A DNA stretch of 44,324 nucleotides, from the NCBI GenBank assembly GCA_029007885.1, contig JAQXIR010000168.1, forward strand, positions 1 through 44,324, in the 5' to 3' direction. The stretch is from Lachnospiraceae bacterium. GTDB taxonomy: Bacteria; Bacillota; Clostridia; Lachnospirales; Lachnospiraceae. Positions 1 through 7,247 of this stretch are shown one piece after another. How positions within the stretch are numbered: position 1 is the first letter of the stretch; each line of letters starts with the position of its first letter. Under the pieces are notes generated by a model, which ran no database searches, was not told the origin of the DNA, and saw only the letters and a list, made by a program, of their open reading frames with translations. Both the position numbers and the translations under genes were made by a program.

Positions 1-1
1 T

Positions 2-943
2 TATAACCTTCTGGAGCATACGCTTCCCCACTATGGAATTACAACTACCTTTGTAGATGCACATAATCTGGAAGAAGTAGAAAATGCTATTCAGGATAAT
101 ACAAGAGCAATTTATCTGGAAACATTAGGCAATCCGAACAGTGATATTCCGGATATTGATGCAATTGCAGAAATCGCTCATAAGCATGGCCTTCCGTTAG
201 TAATTGATAATACATTCGGAACCCCATATCTAATTCGTCCGATTGAACATGGAGCTGATATTGTTGTTCACTCCGCCACTAAATTTATCGGAGGGCATGG
301 AACAACACTTGGCGGTATTATCGTAGATTCCGGTAAGTTTGACTGGAAAGCAAGCGGAAAATATCCGGCAATTGCAGAGACGAATCCAAGTTATCACGGA
401 GTTTCATTTGCAGACGCAGTAGGCCCGGCAGCATTTGTTACTTATATTCGTGCAATCCTTTTGCGTGATACGGGAGCTACAATTTCTCCGTTTAATGCAT
501 TCCTTCTTTTACAGGGAGTCGAAACATTATCACTCCGTCTTGACAGACATGCAGAGAACACCAAGAAAGTTGTTGAGTATCTGGTAAATCATCCGTTAGT
601 TGAGCATGTAAATCATCCATCACTTCCGGAACACCCGGACCATGCATTATATCAGAAGTATTTCCCGAACGGAGGAGGTTCTATCTTTACTTTTGAAATC
701 AAAGGTGGTCAGGAAGAAGCACATAAATTTATTGATAATCTGAAAATATTCTCTTTGCTGGCAAATGTAGCAGATGTTAAGAGCCTTGTAATTCATCCGG
801 CAACGACAACACATTCTCAATTGACCGAGGAAGAGTTGCAGGATCAGGGAATCAAACAGAATACGATTCGGTTATCCATTGGAACAGAACATATTGATGA
901 CATCATTGCCGATTTGGAAAGAGGCTTTGAAGCAATCAAATAA
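2..943 (+). CDS. metY: O-acetylhomoserine sulfhydrylase (MetY-type), 5' truncated
   Basis: This is the C-terminal ~313 residues of a PLP-dependent O-acetylhomoserine aminocarboxypropyltransferase, which makes homocysteine from O-acetylhomoserine and sulfide in the cytoplasm. The reading frame is open from base 2, so the ORF-track start at 461 is only an internal Met. The PLP-lysine segment is visible as HSATKFIGGHGT, preceded by the IDNTFGTP cofactor-binding strand. MetY-specific stretches GKYPAIAETNPSYHG and RLSIGTEHIDDIIADLE follow. The gene ends 20 bases before a rho-independent terminator and is unrelated to the polysaccharide genes downstream. Cystathionine gamma-synthase is a possible alternative, but the long insert after the PLP lysine favours MetY. 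Confidence 0.95.
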   Translation, partial: YNLLEHTLPHYGITTTFVDAHNLEEVENAIQDNTRAIYLETLGNPNSDIPDIDAIAEIAHKHGLPLVIDNTFGTPYLIRPIEHGADIVVHSATKFIGGHGTTLGGIIVDSGKFDWKASGKYPAIAETNPSYHGVSFADAVGPAAFVTYIRAILLRDTGATISPFNAFLLLQGVETLSLRLDRHAENTKKVVEYLVNHPLVEHVNHPSLPEHPDHALYQKYFPNGGGSIFTFEIKGGQEEAHKFIDNLKIFSLLANVADVKSLVIHPATTTHSQLTEEELQDQGIKQNTIRLSIGTEHIDDIIADLERGFEAIK

Positions 944-963
944 TATCAATATAGTTGAAAAAG

Positions 964-993
964 ATGCGGGGATTTATTTCTCCGCATTTTTTT
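964..993 (+). terminator. Rho-independent terminator after metY
   Basis: ATGCGGGG and CTCCGCAT pair (one G-U) around a short T-rich loop and are followed by a run of seven T. It lies 20 bases after the metY stop and isolates it from the polysaccharide locus. Confidence 0.85.
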
Positions 994-1083
994 GCCGGTA
1001 ATGTTTTGTTATGAATTTTAATCGGGAACATGTAATGTTACAGTTCATTCTTATTCCACTTGACTACTTTTTATCTGCAAGGT

Positions 1084-1140
1084 TTTGACCTGTCAAGGTT
1101 GCGAAGCACCCTTATCAGGGCAAGACCTTGACAGGTCAAA
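1084..1140. repeat. Perfect 16-bp inverted repeat with inner hairpins
   Basis: TTTGACCTGTCAAGGT (1084-1099) is exactly complementary to ACCTTGACAGGTCAAA (1125-1140). The 25-base interior can form two small hairpins, TGC-GAA-GCA and CCCT-TATC-AGGG, giving a Y-shaped fold. A competing fold exists: AGGGC (1117-1121) can pair with GCCCT (1141-1145) enclosing ACCT-TGAC-AGGT. There is no T-run, so it is not a simple terminator. It could be an operator, a structured RNA or a remnant of a palindromic mobile element. Confidence 0.8.
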
Positions 1141-1182
1141 GCCCTGCAGAAATCTATTAAACAAGCGGAATAAGAATTACAA

Positions 1183-1200
1183 CGTCTCGAGTTCGAGACG
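1183..1200. repeat. 18-bp near-palindrome, possible operator
   Basis: CGTCTCGA and TCGAGACG are perfect 8-bp arms around a GT centre. The symmetry and size fit a dimeric DNA-binding protein site. It lies ~440 bases upstream of the operon promoter, so a direct role is uncertain. Confidence 0.5.
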
Positions 1201-1316
1201 CTTCTCTAAAGGAATTTTCCACCCTAATACCTGCATGGGTATGTTGTATAAAAGGACATATTATTGTAAAACAGTTTCTGATTGGCGCGACAATCGTGCC
1301 CGTCCGCCACTTCTTG

Positions 1317-1484
1317 CAAAAGTAGCGGGAAAACACTAAAGTTATTATAAATCCTCCACTTATTGAAACGTAACTCCTACAAAAGTAGCGGGAAAACACT
1401 AAAGTTATTATAAATCCTCCACTTATTGTAATGTAATTCCTTCAAAAGTGGCGGGAAAACACTAAAGCAAGTATAAATCCTCCA
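1317..1484. repeat. 63-bp tandem repeat, two full copies plus one partial
   Basis: Copies start with CAAAAGTRGCGGGAAAAC at 1317, 1380 and 1443, so the period is exactly 63 bases. About 49 bases of each unit are nearly identical (ending TATAAATCCTCCACTTATTG) and the remaining ~14 are similar (GAAACGTAACTCCTA against GTAATGTAATTCCTT). The third copy diverges after TATAAATCCTCCA. Before copies one and three, CCACTT-type and AAGTGG-type segments can pair into stem-loops. It lies ~140 bases before the operon promoter. Confidence 0.85.
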
Positions 1485-1621
1485 TACCATGAAAAACAGT
1501 TCGCACAATTCATTATTTTCAAAACTACGTGCATGCGTGCGAGTAACCCCTTTTATACATCTATAACTACATGGAATGATACGGAGCGTGATTTATTGCT
1601 GTTACCGGTTCTTGTCGCGGA

Positions 1622-1650
1622 TTGTAAAGAAAATTCGGATGTGATATACT
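1622..1650 (+). promoter_or_regulatory. Main promoter of polysaccharide cluster I
   Basis: TTGTAA, a 17-base spacer and TATACT form a good vegetative promoter; the -10 also carries a TG extension (TGATATACT). Transcription would begin near 1657, leaving a leader of about 49 bases before the ATG at 1706. Confidence 0.75.
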
Positions 1651-1705
1651 ACTAAGGATTATGAGTGATGGATTTAGGGAATGATAAATAGAAAAAGGAA
1701 CGGAT

Positions 1706-4210
1706 ATGAATCAACGAATTAAAATAAGCCGGGCAGCCATGTACGTGATTTTTGCGGTGGCATTGATTGCTTTTCTTGCAATCTGGCCGGGAGGACTGAT
1801 CAAAAAGACAGCGGTTTCTAAAAGTAATGAGGTTGTAGCGACGGAATCGGAGGCTGTAAATGTCGAACATAATGTAACACAGATGTTTGTTGCGCAGGGA
1901 ACGACACTCGGTTCGGTCGATCTGTATGTGTGCAATCAGATGCAGGGAGAAACGATTACTTTCCGCCTCTATGATGCATCATATACGGAATTATTCAATG
2001 TATTTTATGAAGTGAAAGAGAATGAAGAATTGCCGGGATTTGTACATATTCCGGTGGGATATGATCTGATTGTTGATCAAGAGTATTATTATACACTCGA
2101 AGGACTCTCGGCGGATCTTTATGTGAATTATGAGGACACTTACGAGTCCACTTCTGTTGCAAACGGCATTATGTCATATGCCGGAGAAGAGGTGCCGGGT
2201 TATAATGTAATTATCCGCTATAACTATACAAGTGCGTTTTCCCTTCTTGAAAGATTACTTGCCGGAATGACGCTTGCGATTGTGGCGGGATTACTGGCAT
2301 TTCTTATCAAACTGTTGTTTGGAAAAGGTGTTTTAAAAGACAAAGAAGTGCAGGTACAGACGGTAGAAAAGGTCGTTCTTACACCCGCGATTGCGATAGT
2401 GACTGTCATTACGCTTTTGTGTATCTTCCCCGGAAGAAAATTCGGAACGGGAGCAGTCAACTATGCTTTTTACGGAATCAGTGTGCTGATGCTTGCTGCA
2501 TTTTTGCTTTATCTGATTTATCGTAAACGTGGGGATGAAAGCGGACTGCCTGATAAAAATGAGATTTTAAAGCACATTCCTCATTATCTTCAGGCGATTT
2601 GTTTTGCAGGTCTTTTGTGGTCTTGTTTTGAGTATATGAACGGACTGTATGAGATTCATCATTCTTATGCGGTTACAAAGATATTGATATGGTTTTTCCT
2701 TTCCGTGATAGCGACTTTTGATAAAAAAGAAATCCTGCATATCGGAAATCTGCTCTGGCTGATTGCAGGGAGCATATGGGCGTATTTACAGGCAAAACCT
2801 TATATTGGCGTTGAAGAACAGGGAGAACTGCATAAACTTTACGCGTATGTCATTGTTGTAGGCGGATTTGTACTTTTAAATACTCTGTTGACGATTATCC
2901 GCCTGATTCGGAAAAAGGAAACGGGGAAACAGCCGAACCTCTTATTTTTCCTGCTTTATGCAGCACTTTTTGCTTTCATGATTGTTTTTAGAAATACGCG
3001 GACATGGCCGATTCTGATTGCGGTGATGATAGGGATATTTGCATTTCGGATGTCGGTATGGAAACAGTCTGACAAATTGATGGAAAATTTCTGTAACGGC
3101 ATTATCCTGAACTTCCTTTTGATGGTATTGTTTTCCCTTTGGCACAGACCGTTCCATTACTATATTTATTACCGATACAATATGATTTATCACACGGTTA
3201 CGATGACAGCTGTTCATATTTCGCTTGCGATGGCTGCTGTTTTTGTAAAGGTGTGTGCAAAATATCAGAAAACAGGAAAAGTGAAAGAAATTCTGCCGGA
3301 ACTTTTCTTGTTCGGGATGACTTCGAGTTATCTGATTTTTACATTATCCCGTACCGGATATTTGTCGGCAGGTCTTATGATGTTATTGATGCTGATTGTG
3401 ATAACGGTATTGACGGAAAAGAAACATACCCGCATGAAAGGTTTTTTGAAAAGGACAGCCTTTCTTCTGGCGGCGGTTATCTATGCATTTCCGATTACGT
3501 TTACAATGACGAGAATGATTCCTTCCCTGATAAAGGATCCAGTAATCTATGAAATCGAACCGAGAAGTATTTCCATTGTAAAAGGAACACCTTCCGATTC
3601 CGACTTATACATTGATATCGAACGATTTGTGAAAGTGTTTGGCAGTAAAGTTCTGGGTGTCGGAGAGGATATAACGGGAAACAGTCAGGCTGTTTTACAG
3701 ATAGAAGACAGTGAAGAACTATTAATTGCTTCTGCGGATACGGAAGAACTGTTTATCTTAACGGGAGAAGAATGGTACCTTGCGGATGCAGGGGGAGAAT
3801 CCGAAAAGCAGGAAGAGGAAGAGCATGATGTTTCCAACGGGAGAGTTGATATTTTCCGGGAATATATCAAAGCATGGAATCTGACCGGACATGATGAAAT
3901 GGGAGTGCCTCTGTTAGACGGAAGTATTTCCGCACATGCCCACAATATTTTTTTGCAGGTGATACATGATCATGGGCTGATTACCGGAATTTACTTTATC
4001 CTCTTTATGGTGTTTTCCGTTTTCCTGTCAATCCGGAATCTAACGGAAAACAGAGACAGAGATTTTTATCAGTGTCTGATTCCTGCGGTATTAATCGGAT
4101 TTTTGTCGGCAGGACTTGCCGAATGGATATTCCATCCATGCAATCCTTTCGGAATCTCTGTATTTATGGTGTTAATCCCGTTACTTTTTAGGAAAGCGAA
4201 AAATGTGTAA
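1706..4210 (+). CDS. Wzy/O-antigen-ligase-like membrane polymerase with extracellular N-terminal domain
   Basis: This 834-residue polytopic membrane protein resembles the O-antigen ligase/polymerase family (Wzy_C), which joins lipid-linked glycan units outside the membrane. A first helix near residues 13-31 is followed by a predicted beta-rich extracytoplasmic domain (about 45-175), then about ten more helices. The diagnostic late loop carries SAHAHNIFLQVIHDHG, the conserved H-x-H-N-x-x-L pattern, and a large acidic loop (about 610-745) precedes it. The start has AAAGGA upstream and a promoter ~55 bases back. It is the first gene of cluster I and its TAA abuts the next ATG. It is longer than typical Wzy proteins because of the N-terminal domain; whether it polymerises or ligates cannot be told. 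Confidence 0.8.
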   Translation: MNQRIKISRAAMYVIFAVALIAFLAIWPGGLIKKTAVSKSNEVVATESEAVNVEHNVTQMFVAQGTTLGSVDLYVCNQMQGETITFRLYDASYTELFNVFYEVKENEELPGFVHIPVGYDLIVDQEYYYTLEGLSADLYVNYEDTYESTSVANGIMSYAGEEVPGYNVIIRYNYTSAFSLLERLLAGMTLAIVAGLLAFLIKLLFGKGVLKDKEVQVQTVEKVVLTPAIAIVTVITLLCIFPGRKFGTGAVNYAFYGISVLMLAAFLLYLIYRKRGDESGLPDKNEILKHIPHYLQAICFAGLLWSCFEYMNGLYEIHHSYAVTKILIWFFLSVIATFDKKEILHIGNLLWLIAGSIWAYLQAKPYIGVEEQGELHKLYAYVIVVGGFVLLNTLLTIIRLIRKKETGKQPNLLFFLLYAALFAFMIVFRNTRTWPILIAVMIGIFAFRMSVWKQSDKLMENFCNGIILNFLLMVLFSLWHRPFHYYIYYRYNMIYHTVTMTAVHISLAMAAVFVKVCAKYQKTGKVKEILPELFLFGMTSSYLIFTLSRTGYLSAGLMMLLMLIVITVLTEKKHTRMKGFLKRTAFLLAAVIYAFPITFTMTRMIPSLIKDPVIYEIEPRSISIVKGTPSDSDLYIDIERFVKVFGSKVLGVGEDITGNSQAVLQIEDSEELLIASADTEELFILTGEEWYLADAGGESEKQEEEEHDVSNGRVDIFREYIKAWNLTGHDEMGVPLLDGSISAHAHNIFLQVIHDHGLITGIYFILFMVFSVFLSIRNLTENRDRDFYQCLIPAVLIGFLSAGLAEWIFHPCNPFGISVFMVLIPLLFRKAKNV

Positions 4211-6085
4211 ATGAAACAGAAAAGATCTTTTAATTATCAGTTGTTTTACAGAAGAATATGCTTAATGATTTATGATGTCGGAGCAATCCTACTTTCCAGT
4301 TTCTTAGCCATAGCTATGCGCTATGAATTTGATCTGGAAATGATACCGGATTACTTTATTACGACGATTGCGCGCTTTCTGCCGTTTAATATTCTGATTA
4401 CGATTGCTATTTTCTATTTGTTCCGTTTATATAACAGTTTGTGGGCATTTGCCGGTGAGAATGAACTACAGAATCTGATTGTGGCGTGTTTTCTTTCGGC
4501 AGCGGTAAACGGTGTCGGATTGTATGTGGTAAGAGTAGAGGTGAAGGCTGTTCCTGACAGTTATTACTTCATGTACGCCTTTTTACTGATTACTTTTATT
4601 TTTGTAAGCCGTTTTTCCTACCGTTTTTTCAGAAGCCGGAAGCATAAAATGCAGAATAAGAAAAATGCGACACAGGTTATGATTATCGGTGCCGGGGATG
4701 CCGGAAATTCCATTATTAAGGAAATTGTCACAAGCAATTTTTCGACGATGACAGTTGCCTGCATTATTGACGATAATCCGGAGAAATGGGGACATTTTAT
4801 TCAGGGAATCAAAGTCGCCGGAGGGCGTGACAAGATTCTGGAATGTGCTGATTTATATAATATTGATGAAATATTCGTGGCGATTCCTTCTGCCTCCAGA
4901 CAGGTAATTCGTGATATTTTGGAAATCTGTAAGGAAACGGAATGTAAACTGCGTGTTCTGCCGGGTATTTATCAGCTTGTGAACGGAGAAGTCAATGTCA
5001 GCAAGCTGAGAGATGTTGAGGTGGAAGATTTATTGGGACGCGATCCGATTAAAGTGGATTTGGATTCCATCTTAAATTATGTCAGCGGGAAAGTTGTTCT
5101 GGTAACAGGCGGAGGCGGCTCTATCGGCAGTGAATTATGCCGTCAGATTGCTTCCCACAAACCGAAACAGCTTGTAATTGTAGATATTTATGAAAACAAT
5201 GCATATGATATTCAACAGGAATTACTGCACCAATATCCGGAACTGGATCTTGCTGTGTTAATTGCATCGGTCAGAAATACGAACCGTATGAACAGTATTT
5301 TTGAAAAATACCATCCGGATATTGTGTATCATGCAGCAGCACATAAACATGTGCCTCTGATGGAAACAAGTCCAAACGAAGCGGTTAAGAATAATGTTTT
5401 CGGAACGTGGAAAACAGCACAGGCAGCAGCCTTTTACGGCGTCAAGAAATTCGTGATGATTTCTACGGATAAAGCGGTGAATCCGACCAATATCATGGGC
5501 GCAAGTAAGCGAATCTGTGAAATGATTATTCAGACTTTTAACAAACATTATGATACAGAGTTTGTTGCAGTACGATTCGGAAATGTGTTGGGAAGCAACG
5601 GAAGTGTCATCCCGCTGTTTAAAAGACAGATTGCACAGGGAGGACCCGTTACGGTAACACATCCTGATATTATCCGGTATTTTATGACGATTCCGGAGGC
5701 AGTGTCACTGGTATTACAGGCAGGTGCTTATGCAAAAGGCGGAGAAATCTTTGTACTGGATATGGGAGAACCGGTTAAGATTTTAGACCTTGCCAAAAAC
5801 CTGATTCGATTATCCGGTTATAAACTGGATGAGGATATTAAGATAGAATTTACCGGTTTACGTCCCGGTGAGAAATTGTACGAAGAGTTACTGATGGATG
5901 AAGAAGGACTTCAGGATACCGCCAATAAGATGATTCACATCGGAAAACCGATTGAACTGGACGAGATGAAGTTCTTTGCACAACTTAAAAATTTGAAAGA
6001 GACGGCACAGAATGAATGTGCTGATATCAGACCGCTTGTACAGGAAATCGTACCAACTTATGTTTATGAAAAAGGAGCCAGGTGA
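4211..6085 (+). CDS. PglF/CapD-type UDP-GlcNAc 4,6-dehydratase, membrane-bound
   Basis: This 624-residue protein matches the FlaA1/WbpM/PglF long-form family, which converts UDP-GlcNAc to a UDP-4-keto-6-deoxy sugar at the membrane. Four N-terminal helices (to about residue 140) are followed by a CoA-binding-type Rossmann domain (about 150-270) and the catalytic SDR domain starting at TGGGGSIGSE (299-308). STDKAVNPTNIMGASKR (418-434) shows the family hallmark: Met429 replaces the usual SDR Tyr, with Lys433 retained. It starts immediately after the previous stop and is followed one base later by the aminotransferase. The pair implies a 4-amino-4,6-dideoxy sugar. Whether C5 is inverted cannot be read reliably. 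Confidence 0.92.
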   Translation: MKQKRSFNYQLFYRRICLMIYDVGAILLSSFLAIAMRYEFDLEMIPDYFITTIARFLPFNILITIAIFYLFRLYNSLWAFAGENELQNLIVACFLSAAVNGVGLYVVRVEVKAVPDSYYFMYAFLLITFIFVSRFSYRFFRSRKHKMQNKKNATQVMIIGAGDAGNSIIKEIVTSNFSTMTVACIIDDNPEKWGHFIQGIKVAGGRDKILECADLYNIDEIFVAIPSASRQVIRDILEICKETECKLRVLPGIYQLVNGEVNVSKLRDVEVEDLLGRDPIKVDLDSILNYVSGKVVLVTGGGGSIGSELCRQIASHKPKQLVIVDIYENNAYDIQQELLHQYPELDLAVLIASVRNTNRMNSIFEKYHPDIVYHAAAHKHVPLMETSPNEAVKNNVFGTWKTAQAAAFYGVKKFVMISTDKAVNPTNIMGASKRICEMIIQTFNKHYDTEFVAVRFGNVLGSNGSVIPLFKRQIAQGGPVTVTHPDIIRYFMTIPEAVSLVLQAGAYAKGGEIFVLDMGEPVKILDLAKNLIRLSGYKLDEDIKIEFTGLRPGEKLYEELLMDEEGLQDTANKMIHIGKPIELDEMKFFAQLKNLKETAQNECADIRPLVQEIVPTYVYEKGAR

Positions 6086-6086
6086 T

Positions 6087-7220
6087 ATGGAAAAGAAAAG
6101 AATCTATCTATCCAGTCCCACCATGCATGGCGAGGAACAGAAATTTGTACAGGAAGCATTCGATACCAACTGGGTGGCACCGCTTGGACCGAATGTCAAC
6201 GAATTTGAAAAAGAAATGGCAGCATATGCGGGAACTTTGCATGCGGCGGCATTAAGTGCCGGAACGGCAGCGATTCATCTGGCGTTGAAATTACTTAATG
6301 TAAGACCGGGAGATATTGTGTTTTCTTCAGATCTGACATTTGCGGCAACCTGTAATCCGATTACGTATGAAAAAGCAATCCCTGTATTTATCGATTCGGA
6401 AGAAGATACTTGGAATATGTCTCCGGAGGCATTGAAAAAGGCATTTGAAAAATATCCGCATCCGAAGGCTGTTATCTTTGCACACTTATACGGGACACCG
6501 GCAAAGATTGATGAAATTATGGAAATCTGCAAAGAGCATAATGTTCCGGTAATCGAAGATGCAGCGGAATCTTTAAGTTCCACATACAAAGGAAAACAGA
6601 CCGGTACGTTCGGCACCTTCGGAATTTATTCTTTTAACGGAAATAAGATTATTACAACATCCGGTGGCGGCATGTTGGTATCACAAGATGGGGAGGCAAT
6701 TGAAAAAGCTCGTTTTCTGGCTACACAGGCACGTGATAAAGCAAGGTTTTATCAGCATTCCCAGATTGGCTACAATTATAGAATGTCAAATATTGTAGCA
6801 GGTGTCGGAAGAGGACAGCTGTTGCATCTTGCAGAACACAAACGCAGAAAAAACGAAATTTATAAACAATATACGGAGGCCTTTCGTGATATAAATGTTA
6901 TTGCAATGAATCCGATGAATCCGCAGGGAGATGCCAATAACTGGCTTTCCTGTATGACAATTGCTCCGGGAGAGAAGATAACTCCGGATGATATCATGGA
7001 TGCTTTGGAAGCGGAAAACATCGAATCCCGGCCAATCTGGAAACCGATGCATTTGCAACCGGTTTATGAAGAATGCGACTTTTTTGCGCAGGAAGGGACA
7101 AAAGGTGCAAAAAGTGTCAGCGAAGATATTTTTGCAAGAGGGTTCTGTCTGCCGAGTGATATTAAAAATACGCAGGGAGATATGGAAAAAATTATCGAAA
7201 TTGTACGCAAGTGTTTTTAA
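6087..7220 (+). CDS. PglE-type DegT/DnrJ aminotransferase
   Basis: This 377-residue PLP enzyme of the DegT/DnrJ/EryC1 family would aminate C4 of the keto sugar made by the preceding dehydratase, as PglE does in the bacillosamine route. The ORF track begins at 6012 inside the previous gene; the ATG at 6087 has AAAGGAG upstream and starts one base after the TGA, so it is preferred. SAGTAAIHLAL is the PLP phosphate-binding region, IEDAAE (about 156-161) holds the cofactor-contacting Asp158, and SFNGNKIIT places the Schiff-base lysine at 187. Its neighbours (dehydratase before, PglC-like transferase after) match the Pgl order. Confidence 0.92.
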   Translation: MEKKRIYLSSPTMHGEEQKFVQEAFDTNWVAPLGPNVNEFEKEMAAYAGTLHAAALSAGTAAIHLALKLLNVRPGDIVFSSDLTFAATCNPITYEKAIPVFIDSEEDTWNMSPEALKKAFEKYPHPKAVIFAHLYGTPAKIDEIMEICKEHNVPVIEDAAESLSSTYKGKQTGTFGTFGIYSFNGNKIITTSGGGMLVSQDGEAIEKARFLATQARDKARFYQHSQIGYNYRMSNIVAGVGRGQLLHLAEHKRRKNEIYKQYTEAFRDINVIAMNPMNPQGDANNWLSCMTIAPGEKITPDDIMDALEAENIESRPIWKPMHLQPVYEECDFFAQEGTKGAKSVSEDIFARGFCLPSDIKNTQGDMEKIIEIVRKCF

Positions 7221-7247
7221 AGTGACATTTTTTGAGAAAAGGAAAGA

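Larger units (their letters stand above)
944..1705. other. 760-base non-coding region between metY and the polysaccharide operon
   Basis: I see no credible gene here: the ORF-track entries are short, low-complexity and cross the repeats. The stretch holds, in order, the metY terminator, a 16-bp inverted repeat with inner hairpins, an 18-bp near-palindrome, three copies of a 63-bp tandem repeat, an unstructured ~130 bases containing CGTGCATGCGTGCG, and a promoter. The density of symmetrical and repeated elements before a long surface-glycan operon suggests a regulatory region, though no regulator can be named. Confidence 0.6.

Noticed and set aside
1183-1205. tRNA-like T-arm (GAGTTCGAGAC)
   Set aside because: The loop is six bases instead of seven and no acceptor, D or anticodon arm can be built around it.
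1085-1399. ORFs of 84 aa (+) and 80 aa (-) in the upstream spacer
   Set aside because: They cross the inverted repeat, palindrome and tandem repeat, have no good ribosome site and show no recognisable domain.
1317-1484. Possible CRISPR array
   Set aside because: The period is 63 bases but nearly the whole unit is repeated; there are no unique spacers of constant length and no cas genes in the window.
3139-3552. 137-aa + strand ORF inside the first polymerase gene, and similar long shadow ORFs
   Set aside because: They lie fully inside well-supported genes in another frame, with no ribosome site or domain.
6012-6086. Earlier start for the DegT aminotransferase as given by the ORF track
   Set aside because: It lies inside the dehydratase gene without a ribosome site; the ATG at 6087 follows AAAGGAG and the previous stop.
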